Positions 50,499 through 62,911 of a stretch of DNA of 64,000 bases are shown one piece after another. Location: contig OENT01000012.1 in NCBI GenBank assembly GCA_900239685.1, positions 1 to 64,000 on the forward strand, written 5' to 3'. The stretch comes from Rotaria macrura. Lineage: Eukaryota > Rotifera > Eurotatoria > Philodinida > Philodinidae. The notes under the pieces are model-generated. The model ran no database searches. It was not told where the DNA came from and was given only the letters and a program-made list of their open reading frames with translations. The position numbers and the translations under genes are program-made. How positions within the stretch are numbered: the first letter of the stretch is position 1; each line of letters starts with the position of its first letter.

Positions 50499-52773
50499 CT
50501 AATTATGTTCAATGTCATTTAGTGGATTTGTATTCAATTGAAGTGTAAGATCTTCATTTGGTTGATGATCATTATTATTATTCGATGAAATAAAATCTGA
50601 TTTACTAGTATGAAGATATGGTTGTGTTCTGTCGGTTGTTGTATTGTATTTGACGATGATTTTCATTACTTTATTTGATGCCGATGCTTGACTCATATCA
50701 TCATCTAAACTATTGTCATTTATGTGCGTCAATTGTTGATATGAATCAGCTGTAAATATTGGTGATTTTTGACGACGATGATTAGAGCAAAACTTATTAA
50801 ACATATCTATCATTAACAATCGTTGCTTATATGTTGAAAGCATATAAATACATCCTATGCCAATTATAAGACATAAAAGAATAAATATGAATGATGAAAT
50901 GGAGAGTGAATGTTGTCGATTATAGATGATTGTTTGAAAGTTATCATTACACATTCCATTTGGAATATAAATATTTACTTTTCCTTGCATTTGATGACAA
51001 TCATGAATTTGTTTATCGAACGAACACTTATTTTCTTCTTGTTCAACTTCATCGAGAGACATATTAAAATAACATAATGGTGTCAGATCCTTTAGAACTA
51101 ACGGATTAACAGTATGACGAAGACGGCGATATAAATAGAACACTGAACATGAACATGGATTATTATGTAAAATTTTGATTGGTAGATGCCCTGGTATGTC
51201 AACAATTCGGCATAAATCATTGTTAGTTAGTACTCGATCAAGAATTTCTAAACGTTCTAATGTTATTGATTGATTGAAACGAAAATAAAAATCTGATGAA
51301 TTCATTATTTGAAATAGTAATTCACCACCTTGAACTAGAGAGAAAATTTTCTTTTATCACATAGCAGCCGTATAATCAAGCAAATCAATAAATACCTTCA
51401 TTAATATTAACAAAAGCATTTGTTGCCATTTGTAATGTTCCATATGAATGTTGAAAACCAATGCGCATTGTACTCGAACGCCAAATATCAATATTTTGAA
51501 TAGCATTGTTTTCAAATATTAAATTTTTACCATGTTTTATCCAAATATCAAGCAATGATCGATCTTCTTGATGAAAATAATTTAATGATTGATGCATAAA
51601 ATAAACATCTAAAGGATATACAATGACGATAGATAATTTTGATTGTGCACGTTGACTTATATTTAGAAAAGTATTCGGTGTAAATAGTATATTTCTTCCA
51701 TAGTTTAATTGAAATTGAAATGTTGAATTAATATCTTGTTTTATTTGACTGAAGGTTTCTGCTGGTAAACATAAATCTTTTGTTATATTATAGATTGAGA
51801 GTATAATTGAAGATTTAACTAGAAGAATGCATTAATTTCCTTTTCTATCATAGAATAAAAAATAACGACCGAGCTTACCTTGAGTTATTGTACCGAATAG
51901 AGTTTTCTCAATGGTCAGACTTCGAAAATTTGATAATGTTAAATAAAATTGTGATTGATCCAATTGATGAAGATCAAAAAATGATGCATGTCCAAGTAGT
52001 GCATGTTCGAAACGATCGAATTGAATTCGTAATTTACTCGCATGTCCTTGTGTTATATGATCAAAACTATGTTCATTTAGTATAGCTCGAATAAAATTAG
52101 AAAAATATAATTCCATTGTTGCATATTGAGATAAGATTATCGAGCCTAGAATAGTTTAAAATGATGTTTTTTCGATTAAAAACTCTAGTACAACATACGA
52201 TTTACCTGAATTCGATTGAAATTGTATTGTATCTTTCAAGTAAAGTATTGAAAATCGAAATTCACTGTCATTACTAAATTTAATACCATCAAATACGTAT
52301 TGTTCGACTGTTAATAATGGTGATGTGACATTAAATATTTCAACATCGATTTTAGATTTTGGTTGCATTGATATGTCATCAAACATTCTTGTTGGTATGA
52401 TTGAGGATGCATATTTAGCAATTTTAATTGATAATAGTCGATCTTGACCAATATTAATTTTCGAAAATGTATTCGACGATACAGCATTTAATTGAGCAAA
52501 TTGTATTGTAAATGATTTACTGCTATCAAACTCAAATAAATCATAGTAATGAAATGATTCGGATGGTAGTATATTAACATTCTCGTCGAAAAAGATTGTA
52601 TTATAACGATAGCAAGCTCGACAACTTTTAGGTAATGAGGAGCATTGTATATAGCCTTTTGCTAAACTGCATGTACATTGATGATTTTGAAGTTCCTTAT
52701 CATTGGAACAAGAAGCATCCGCTTTAGTAAAACAACTGAACAACAGACACCAAACTACGAATAAGAACAACAT
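50499..52773 (-). CDS. Single-pass membrane protein with LRR-like ectodomain
   Basis: Four minus-strand exons (52773-52206, 52145-51879, 51818-51396, 51334-50499) join in phase across introns of 60-61 bp to 697 residues. Residues 1-20 are a signal peptide (LFLFVVWCLLFSCF core). A Cys-rich N-terminal segment follows (CTCSLAKGYIQCSSLPKSC), resembling an LRR N-cap. The central 350 residues contain repeated units with phenylalanine spacing (for example SSNTFSKINIGQDRLLSIKI and LPAETFSQIKQDI), a divergent leucine-rich-repeat pattern. Near the membrane is an LRRCT-like Cys cluster including NNPCSCSVFYLYRRL. One transmembrane segment at about 563-583 (FIFILLCLIIGIGCIYML) is followed by a roughly 110-residue Ser/Asn-rich cytoplasmic tail with no known domain. 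The predicted role is a cell-surface adhesion or recognition protein; no ligand can be named. Confidence 0.75.
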
Positions 52774-52833
52774 GCTTATATATGCGTTTGCTCGTCTGTC
52801 TGTCTGCCTGTCTGCCTACTTGTCTACGCTAAA

Positions 52834-52869
<36 letters not shown>

Positions 52870-54259
52870 ACGGACGAATAGCTTGCGTGTTGGATACCTA
52901 CATGTATGAAGTAGAAGCGGTCAATTTTCTACCAAACTTTTTTTTCTTCGTGAGACAAAGAATGGACGAAAAAAACAAGAAGTAAAGAAAGAGAATAAAG
53001 AATTGAATTTTATGTCTACTCTATGTTCTTGATCGGTGATGAACGATAACAACTGATTGTGTAAGGTAATATCGATTAGCCGACCGCTGCCTTTCATAAA
53101 GAGAACATCTATTACAATTTCTTATTACATCTAACATAATAAGTTCTCGAGATTTTTCATGTCTATACGTTAAAGACCAAATGTCGTTATTTGTAAAGTA
53201 AACTGTTTCAATCATGTGACTCAATGATAAAGTCATTGAATATCTCACTGTGTACCTTATAAATGAATTAACAATAGGCCATCGTCTCCATATGTGATTG
53301 TCTCTAATATAAAATGCTTATTAGAATAAAGAAAAAAAAACGCAACATTGCTTCTACCTTAAAAGTTTAGAGAGAAATGACATGTTGATAAATGAAAAGA
53401 ATAGATTGTTGAATTTCGGAAGTGTTTCTCATTTTATTTCATAGATTTACGCTTTCTGAGACTTCGATGATAATGACAGTGCAATATGTTTCATGTAGCA
53501 TATGTTATTGATTCAGAATTCTTGTATACTTCCATTGGTATGACTAGAATTCATTCTTTATGTCTTAGATCACAAACATACTTATATGGGTTGTTGTCTA
53601 CAAATATCCTTGATGTCACCTACAAGAATTAATATAACGAATCTTATTTAAAAGAACTATGTTTGTACATATCAGTCTAATATGCCGAAACTTGTTATTC
53701 AACGCAGTATCAATGATTTTACATAGACAACGTTTCCAGTTTCATCCTTCTGAGCATCTAGCGAAGATAGAAGAACATCATGTTCATTAGTCATTTTAAA
53801 AATAGGTCAATGATTATCGTACATCTGTTTCTTTTTCACACATATGTTCGAATGATCCATCCGCAAGTTTTCACAACAAACGATTAAATAGACTAGATCG
53901 TAGTTGAAACTACGAATGTAACGTACGTTCAAACGAAATCTTTCCACATGACACAATTATGCTGTTTGTCAATGTAAAATAATTAGTTATTTGTTAGTAT
54001 GAATAAGATAATCATTTTTCCTCACTTTTAAAACGATGCAAACGATTAGATTATATAATATAGAGTGATAATCAGAATAAGATTACAGTCAGATGTACGA
54101 TAATTTTCTTCTTTTTTTTTTTTTGTTGGTATTCATTCAATGTTATCCAATAGTTTATTTTATTTTCATGAATCACAAGAATCAAAAACTTTAAAATTCC
54201 ATGTCGAGTGTATAAAAAGAAAATAGTAAAAATGATAATAGTGTAGTTTTTTTGAAATC
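52774..54259. other. Intergenic with microsatellites
   Basis: Immediately upstream of the membrane-protein start lie a TCTG/CCTG tetranucleotide repeat (52794-52826) and a TA repeat (52837-52865). A 75-codon minus ORF at 53021-53248 starting with ATG has a fairly protein-like composition but no domain. The rest shows nothing recognisable. Confidence 0.45.
52794..52865. repeat. Compound microsatellite (TCTG/CCTG)n then (TA)n
   Basis: Tetranucleotide units at 52794-52826 are followed by a TA run at 52837-52865, about 20-90 bp upstream of the start codon of the minus-strand membrane protein, so the tract lies in its 5' untranslated region or promoter. Confidence 0.85.
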
Positions 54260-57201
54260 TTATCTAATGATTCGCTCAAGTCGATTTTTTCTTTTGTAGG
54301 ATGTTTTTCGAAGAATAAAGTCAAGACGTTGTGCATTCTTTTGTTGCGCTTGGTTAATGACGTCAACGTATTGAGTTTGTGTTTCATAGCCTGAACTTTT
54401 AACCTGTACCGCGTATGTACCATTAATCAGTAGACGATAATAATCACCTTTTTCATCTATGTATCAAAAATAAAAATAATAGCAACATATAATTTCTGAT
54501 TTCTTTCATAAAGACATCCTACTTGATATAATATCGTGATCGATATATTCCAACGTATTATTAATTAATCTAAAGACTTTAATAGTTGCATCAGAAATCA
54601 TGTCACCACCTTCATTTTGAATAAGACCTTTAATACCTAAGTGAGTCTGAAATTTAAAAATCAACTAGAAAATTATCGCTTTATTCTTTTGTGGTTTTTT
54701 TTTGACCTGCCACATATAATCAATCAATGCATTTTTATTATCATTCCAGTACGTGGGTAATTCACTTCCAGGTGGAAATCCACGGCAACCCATTTCCATC
54801 GATAATTCAAAACAATTACTTACTAAATAATTAAAATCTTGCATTCCACCACATAATGTATACCTACATGAACAAGAAATCGATTCTATTTAGAGATGCA
54901 CAATATGAAACTATTGACTATTCATTCCTATGAGAATTTATCTTTAGGTCTTATTAATTTCCAACAGAAACTATGTGTCCTATTCAGGTTTGTATGATCT
55001 ATGAATACTTTGAAAGCAGTTCAGATTGAAAGCTTACTACTGTTGAAATATGATTACAATAGAAAAATCCTCCAATATACATTCTATAATGAGATTTGAA
55101 TAGTGCCAAGAATTCTGTGAAGATTATACACATTGATATTCTTCTCTTATATTATAAACTCAATATTGACTTCTGTACGGTATAGTTTTAAATTGTACTA
55201 CTAAGTTAATCATAATGCTGTTCTATACATTCTAAAATTGAATTTTTATGACATGTTAGCAATAACATTGAATGCAAAATTGATGGGATGAATATAATTT
55301 ACTTTGTCTTCGTAATGAACACATTTTCTAACAAAATTAGAATATATTTTTCATTCAAATACGTTCTGTTGTAAGAAAATACAATTTCAAAATAGTTTCT
55401 ACTAGTTTTGCTTTTGTCTCAAAGCGTTTCTATCAATGCAACACAACGTTCTTTATGCGGTAGGGATCTCTGATGTACTATAACAATGTCCTACGTAGTT
55501 TATAGCCATAAAAATCGATATCGTACTATCACATGATTCTATACTCATTGAGTAATACATTTATAATCTTACTTATATTGCAGATACCATGCATAGGAAT
55601 GATTGTATCCAATATATTTTTACAAATCAGGAGACCATCATAATAGTATTGCGAGAGATATATTTTCTGTCTTTATGAGAATTTTAGTTTTTATTGTATA
55701 ATCTAATTATGGAAAAAATAGCACACTAAGCACAAATATCTAATCAAATTTTTGAATTGGGTCGGATTCGGATTTCAAAAAGTCAGAATTGTGCACGAAT
55801 GTAATTCGTCAATAACAAAGATCCACTATTGCGATCGCAATAACTGATTTTCATACCAAACTCTAATCTGAGTATTTATTTGTTGCACATCAAAATACAT
55901 ATGATGAGCATAAAACTGACTTTGAGAAGAATCTGACTCTAAGAAATATTATCTCATGAAACTAGATAGTAGTGTAAACTAGGCCGAATTCTCGTCAAAA
56001 CAACTCATTTAGTTACCATGCTGCACCATTCGTAATTCCATCTTCAAAAATTTCACTACCACAAGATTTCGTTTGCGATCGCATTTTCCCATGACTATAA
56101 GAATAGGATCTTGCTAATTGTCTATAAAATTCAAGACAATACAAAAAAAGCAGATGGCAAATGAAGATTTACTGTAATAATGAGTCATCAGGTGTGGCTG
56201 AATACATATTACTATGATTTGCTGAATCATCATATGGATAACTAGCAACAAGATCACCATTATGAAGATTAGCCGACAATACAAACGGATTTGTCATAAT
56301 CCAAAAAGCAACTGCGATTGTTTCAGGTTGATACTAAACGGAAACATACATGTTTGACGTGTAACTTGACTTTTATTGAATCAAATTTTCTTCTTACAGG
56401 CTGACCTTGACAATCATGTTTTGACATGAGTTTAATAAATGTTTCAATATAAAAATGATTATTTCTTTTTATAGAATTATTATTATATTTGAAAATAAAC
56501 CAATCTAAATTAGGAAAATTGCGATTCAAATCAACATTATTTGCATTTGTACGACCAACATTCGAAAATATTGTACCGAACTCCTAAATGAAAATAAAAT
56601 AGACTGAATCATTGTTAGTTAATATTTGATAATCTAACTTTTAACATCATTGAAGCATAAGTATATCGTCCGGGTGCTAGAAGTTTCAAGGAAGTCTCAA
56701 CATGTGTTTCCCATCCATCTGTTAAAACATTTTCGTTTTGAGGAAAGTGATTATATGTTGTAAAATTTATTTACCTGGATTCATCGATGGCATCAGATGT
56801 ATACGTGTATTTTCAATTAAATTTGTTATTTCTTCATTTCCATTCGTATATTCTTGACAAAGATAATCGGCTAATCGTAATAATAATTCTCGGCCAACGA
56901 CTTCGTTTCCATGCATATTGCCAACATATTTAAATTCTGGTTCGAGTACTTCATGACTTTTTGGATTATCAGAAAATACAATAACACGCAATGGCCGATT
57001 TTCATTTGATCTCAAATGTAAATCATATATATAAGTGATATCAGGACATTGCATGTGTACACGATCTAGTGTAGCAAACATTTCCTCTGTATTGTGATGA
57101 TTTTCATATTCAACTAGTTCGATTTGTTTTTCACATAAACTCAGCATTATAAGACATGAAATAAGAATAAAATTTCGTACGTAGATTGATTTTGAATGCA
57201 T
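54260..57201 (-). CDS. M14 metallocarboxypeptidase, CPE/CPN/CPM-type
   Basis: Eight minus-strand exons (57201-56775, 56718-56639, 56583-56398, 56333-56173, 56121-56017, 54863-54707, 54646-54523, 54456-54260) join in phase to 478 residues. The N-terminus is a signal peptide ([12 protein letters not shown]). The catalytic domain carries the zinc ligands H97 and E100 ([11 protein letters not shown]) and H255 (SANLHNGD), the substrate-binding Arg R190 in VDLNRNFP, and the catalytic Glu E343 in [11 protein letters not shown], matching the NCFEITVELSC block of carboxypeptidase E-type enzymes. A transthyretin-like domain follows (about 373 to the end; [20 protein letters not shown]). Length matches secreted carboxypeptidase E/N enzymes, which trim C-terminal Lys/Arg from peptides. 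No GPI or membrane segment is seen at the C-terminus. Introns are 51-66 bp except one of 1153 bp before exon 6. All key residues are present, so it is probably active. Confidence 0.92.
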
Positions 57202-59660
57202 TTTTGAATGATCTATAAAAGTAGAACTAAAAGATTAGAATTGTTACAACTGTTTTGACTAATTAAAACAAATCCAGTAATGCCATAGAATTACCTAGAA
57301 AGCCACAACTTACTCTACTCAAACTTACTGAATGAAGAAACAAGGATTTTTACTGATATTCTAGTTGTTTTACTCTATTTCTATTCCTCAATCACGATAT
57401 ATTCAAATATAACCAACACAACCAACCGGCATTGACACTATAGTAGTACAGAAAGAAAAAAAATCATTGCAAGTTTTATTTGAATGATTATTTTTTTTTT
57501 GCATCACCTATGACTCAATTCAATACATGTACATTCAAGTATGTCACATTTATTTAGCAGAAAGCAATCATTCATGCGTTACAAAGCCTCACAAGGAAAA
57601 GCATGTTGTATGTGGGAGTAAAGTAACTTGTAGCTTAGACGAATATTGCTATTTTACAGTGTGGCAATTGATTGTTCACACTCATGAAGAGTGATGTCAA
57701 TCCTTAAAAGCCGAATGCCCTGTCCAATTGGCATGACTTTAACTACGATAAAGTTTAATAGAGAAGGTTATATGAAAAAATCAAAGGCTTTCTAAATTTG
57801 CATGACTCTAAAGATATCAAACATCAGAGATAAGAAAATAATTTTCGATTGAATTTTATACGAAAGCGAAGATCTTTCGAGACTATGGAATTTTACAATC
57901 ATTTTTATTTTCTCAAGTTTTTTCTCATTAAAAAAATACACTATCTAACTTTCCTTTTTTTTTTGGACAACTATGTTTAGATATAGCCATAAAGCATTTC
58001 ATAAGATCTTTCCGTGAATTTTATCTCATTCTACCAATCGCAGAACACTATCAAAAAGAAGATCGTTCTGCAACAGAATAATCCTTGTAATAAAAATATT
58101 GAAACAAAAGAATAATATGGACCTGAAAGTTTACTCAGCAATAGATAATGTGCTATCTACATAACTCAGAAATTTTCAGCCACAGCGATTCTTTACTTGG
58201 GAAGATAGTGCATATTAGTGAAAAGTCGAATTTTGCGAATTCCTGCTGAATTCCTTATCTTAGGAACACAGCGTTCATTTTTACTAAAAATTTCAGAACA
58301 CATTAATGGAAGTGAAAGTTGTTTATGCACATACAGCCAGTTCAAACTTTCTTCTCATGCAGATCTTTGTGAGATGCTTTATTTCTGGTAATAAATGCCA
58401 AGTAGTTTCGGAAGAAGAGTAGATTAATTCGTTTTAACGATATTATAAGTATACTGAGAATTCATCAGGCCTATTTTCATGATTGTCTTCTTTCTTTTAC
58501 ACGGAGAACCGCCTTCAACTTTTAAGAGTTAACAATAAAATGTGTTTATAGGAATAAAATAACTAAATATTTAATAATGTCAAGTATTGATTTTGACTTT
58601 AGTTCATTGAAAATCAATTGAACAACATTCTCGTACGTCAAACCGAACATTTATCATTAATAATGAAATCTAATGATTAGTATATATGAATCCGTATAAG
58701 TCATGTTAACTTGATTCAAAGAAAAACGCTTTCTAATAGCATGATGCAAAGAAAAGAACTGTTTATTAATCATACGTATTCGTGCTTAGTGGAATGCTTA
58801 TTTTTTTTTCCTAACGTAAACGATTCATTTTTGTTTTCATTCCTGAAGTATCTTTATTAGAGATTAGTAAAAATTAAATAGTAACATGATTTCTACATTA
58901 TTTTCATTTCATAGAATGTGAAAAACCATAATTCGATGCACTGATTTTACACTGACATTCGCTTTCCACTTTACTACAATCGAATATCTGTAAAAAAAAT
59001 CCATGAAAACATGAGTTCAAGTTGTCTATTTATCACCAAAATCCTAGATACTCAAGAACGCTAAGTTTCTTTCTTTCTACGTAACATATAGATCTTGTAA
59101 CGTATTTTTAGTACAACTTCATTTGTTAAAGTGTTGTTTTCTTTTCAAATAAATCCCCATGAAAAGACAGATTATTTCAGTGGAAACCATCGATTTTTTC
59201 GTTCAGGCTTACTTTCTTTTTTTGCACTTACAAAATGTTCTAAAGAACTGTTCAGTCTATCTTACGAAACAATACTAAATCTTGTATTGAGACTAAATTT
59301 TTCAAAAGCAAGCTGACTTTCTAACAAGTAGAGCTTCCCATGAACATTTCACATGAATACCATTCAATTAACAATCTATATTTTCTCCTTCGAATGAAAC
59401 AAAGTTCGAAAGAAAATTTCAGAAACCTTCTAGACAAATCACTACAATTAGAGGTGTCAGTTGTACGACTGAGTCGCTGTCGCCACCAAAATTCGAAAAT
59501 GAAAATAATTACAATAGCGTGGACATAAATCAAAATAGATATTTTGTAGAAATAGTCTTTGACACAATCATTAAAAAAACTAGTGAGTAAGTTTTTTCCA
59601 ATTTGGTATACATCGATTAAGTCTGTCTTGGAATAACTAAATCTCTTAGTATCGAATAAA
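57202..59660. other. Intergenic with faint plus-strand coding relics
   Basis: Plus-strand pieces with protein-like composition but interrupted by stops occur at about 57541-57795 (including MPCPIGMTLTTIKFNREGYM), 57973-58218 (HSTNRRTLSKRRSFCNRIIL) and 58206-58399 (SFLLKISEHINGSESCLCTY). Frames at 59131-59316 and 59340-59528 (+) and 59321-59689 (-) compete on both strands. No family is recognised. The pieces might be one decayed gene, but individually they are at chance level. Confidence 0.25.
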
Positions 59661-60121
59661 TATGAGTCATAATTCAGTATATATGCCACTCGATATTGCC
59701 TCCATGCAGTATCATGATGAAACTAACAGTCGAAATACATCTAATTCATTTATAATTTTTGGAATTATTACTATATTGGAAAATGAATCCATTTCATCTC
59801 ATCTAAGAAATTAGTTCATTTAGAATTTTTAAGCTATCGGAGATTTCAAAAAAACGTAGCAGCTTTTTAGCACCGCCACCGATCGATCCGTCAGCATACA
59901 CGTTTATTCACGATTCACATCCATCTAAACGAAACTACAGTATCTATCGTTTGAAAAACATAATTGTAGCAATTGACAAATTATGTTACAATAGCATGAG
60001 GAGTAAACTACTGAAATATTTCATTCTATTAAAGTCAAAATATAAATCGAACAAAAATGCAAATAGAAAACAAGTTACAATGAAACTAATTCCATCGAAA
60101 TGTGTATTGACAGAAACATAA
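59661..60121 (+). CDS. Possible small two-exon gene, unrecognised
   Basis: An ATG at 59661 opens MSHNSVYMPLDIASM. A donor in the next codon (GCA|GTATCATG, about 59708) can be joined in phase to an acceptor at GAAATTAG (about 59814). The result enters a frame open from 59807 to a TAA at 60119-60121 that includes FLAPPPIDPSAYTFIHDSHP and then a Lys-rich stretch. Local base composition rises in the PPPIDPS region, as in coding DNA here. There is no domain, signal peptide or homology I recognise, and the intron is a guess. The minus frame at 59986-60174 is treated as a shadow. Confidence 0.3.
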
Positions 60122-60695
60122 AAATGCATTACAACACAAGAATTTTCGTATCTTTTCCCAATGAAATATATCATTGCGTAATATTCTCTATTGCATGAAC
60201 AAATGGGAAAGTTTTTTCGAGTTAATTAAATAAGATGATCCTAAAGATTCATCCGATGTAATTATATTCGATTCATTATTTGTTAGTATAGAATATATGA
60301 TAGTGAGTAGAGATAAATAAAATTTGATATTAAATAATTTTAACTAAATGCATTTTTGTTTATCTCAGTATAACTTGATATCTTGATTAGAACAGCTTGC
60401 ATCAATCGTGATCATTTTTAAAGAAATACATATCGAATTTATTGAAATATATAAAAATCTTAATATGCATGTGTCTTAATTTATAGGAACTCGTTCGACT
60501 TTTTGTTTCTTTCTGTTCGAAAGAAATGCGTTGTATCGTACGGATGAACAATGAAAATAGAATAAAAAACAAAGGAAGACCCTATCATATAAACAAAGAA
60601 ACAAAGAAAAAGAAATGAAAGAAACTGCATTAGTCTAGTTGTTTAGGATGAATGCATGTATGCAAAATATCACAATTGATCTATAGTACCATCAA
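60122..60695. other. Intergenic, no feature seen
   Basis: AT-rich sequence between the possible small plus-strand gene and the 3' end of the TRPM2-tail gene. It presumably contains the 3' untranslated region of the latter. Nothing else is recognisable. Confidence 0.6.
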
Positions 60696-62911
60696 TCATT
60701 CGAAATAAGCTTGATGAATTCGAGCTATTTCACGTAGAACTGATGTTTGAATAAGAAAACCTCGAGAATTATGTGTGACATCTTTCCATATTGCCATACC
60801 CTAAATAAATGAATTTTTCAAAAGTACTTCTCGAATTGTTAAATGCAAATAATAATACACATACATCTGTACGCAAATTAGGAAATGTTATGTTTGAACT
60901 GTAATGAAAATTCCATATTTCTGCTTCTGCCCAAGCATTATCCGTGTTGCGCAGATCATCAATATATCCTAGAATAAGAATTAGTTTTTTTTTTATAACT
61001 ATTAAACCATATATAAAAAAACGACAATTTGAATAACCTCGATAAATCATGTGAGATTCAAATCCTGTCTGTTCAAAAGTACCAACAGATGAACGAGCAA
61101 ATGAATCGAAATGCTAAACATTAAAATTAATTTTAATTGAATAGAAAACAAAATTCCATTTACAGAATATTAATTACTTCAATCATATCATTTTCACCAA
61201 ATGATAAACTATTTTCTGAATCATCATCGTTAAAAGCAAGTTTATGAAAGCTACGACATATAGCACCATAGGGAGATTCAACACCTAAAACTTTTCCCTA
61301 AAAACCAAACCATATTGACTTACGACGAACATCAAAGAAAAATCATTCAATAGAAATACTCCTGGTAATTTCCAATCATTGGTAAATCTATCTTTGAATA
61401 CCAATGCTTCTAAAATTCGTTGTCCATCAATGATAGCAAATTGACCACGATGTTTCTTCCATCGTGTTACGACTGCCATAATAGATTTATTGGGTCCCCA
61501 GCGTATCAAAGCACCACGACCACGTACGCCTGTGCGACCCATCGGATTTCTAAACGAATGAAAATCTAATCATATTTTTCTCTATATAAAATATTTCGTA
61601 TGTATCTACAGTGGTACTAATAATTGAGCATCTAATCGATAGACTGAAGGTGTTCTATTTTCGGCATTTGCTATCCAAGTTGTGCGATCGATAATGATCT
61701 AAATATATTTAGTAGATGTTGATATATTAGAAGAAGAGAAAAGGAAAAACACCGAGAGAACCTTTCTTCCATCGGGTAGTTGTAATTCAACAACTTGATT
61801 CCATTTATAATCTGCCACTGACATATTTATATCAGTTTTTAGTGTTATCAATGGTGCTTCAATAGCACCGAATAGATCAAATGGAATAATTGGAGGTGAT
61901 GTCATCGTAGATGTAACAGTAACCTCTTTTTCATCTTCATTATTTTCAATTGATTTTAATCTAAAATAATTATTAAATTCATTGATTGAATACGATTCTT
62001 ATTAAACATCAAACTTACAAATCAGGTTCAACGAATGATCGTTCACTATCTTTGAAACAATCATGTTGTTTTGGTAATGAAATCACTATTGGATCGTATA
62101 GATCAAATGCCAACTAGAAAGACAAGATGTTATTTTTTTTCTATAGCGATTATATTAGAAATAAAATATTTTAATAAATAACCTTCCAAGGAATATGTCT
62201 TTCAGTAACTGGAAATCGTGGTTCATTTGTATAAATATACGGTGATTCTCTTGATAGCATATGAATAAATTTTTGACATTCAGGTAACGATCTATCTTCT
62301 TCTTTAATTGTTGAATGAATCTTTTCAAGAAGTATTTGTGAATCAATTATTAATTTTTCCAAAGTAACAACACGATCGTTAATCAATCTTAATGATTTTC
62401 GTTGTACATCCATATCTTTTTGCATGTTTGTTACACTAAAATAATTTATTCGTTTTCTTCAAATTTAGAAGACAAATAAAAGTTCATATTCTACCAATTC
62501 GTTAAACCATCCAATGTTTCTTGAACTTTATCAGCTTCTTGCGTTTTAGCATAAAATTCTTTAGCTTTGTATTTCCAATATAAGTTCGCTTCACTATCTT
62601 CCCAACTACGTCTTTCTGTCATCTGGAAGAAATTAAAATTTCGACAAGATAGATAAATCATAAAAGAAAATATTCTTCCTACGTACAACTTTATCTTCTT
62701 GTCGTTGTGCAATTTTTTTACATGGTTTACATGTAAGAAAACGTCCTAATAGTGTACGATTTTGGATTATTTCCGTTGACATATCGTTCAATTCATCTGT
62801 GTCTGTATCATTATCCGTTGCTGCTGAAATTAATGGAATGTTAAAACTTTCATTATCATTCTTATAATCAATATAGCTACCTGCCGTCAGTGTTCTTATT
62901 TGAGCTGTCAT
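60696..62911 (-). CDS. TRPM2 C-terminal-like protein (coiled coil + NUDT9-H), no channel domain seen
   Basis: Eleven minus-strand exons (62911-62687, 62622-62495, 62435-62183, 62113-62019, 61960-61762, 61698-61610, 61549-61360, 61297-61178, 61113-61038, 60968-60865, 60800-60696) join in phase to 527 residues, with introns of 58-69 bp. The order matches the TRPM2 cytoplasmic tail: a helical segment (SWEDSEANLYWKYKAKEFY), a coiled coil (RVVTLEKLIIDSQILLEKI), a linker (RFPVTERHIPWK then DLYDP), then a NUDT9-H domain with NPMGRTGVRGRGALIRWGPN, VTRWKK, WKLPGG and GYIDDLRNTDNAW. In TRPM2 this domain binds ADP-ribose. The Nudix box keeps G394, E400 and R408, but the catalytic REUxEE reads R-S-F-H-K-L, so hydrolase activity is unlikely. 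The start at 62911 is uncertain; the frame stays open to an ATG at 63085, with a possible acceptor at 62989. No transmembrane exons were found up to 64000, but exons beyond the window cannot be excluded. Confidence 0.8.

Noticed and set aside
59321..59689. 122-codon minus-strand ORF
   Set aside because: No domain, hydrophobic low-information middle, and competing open plus-strand frames over the same bases; the length is within chance expectation here.
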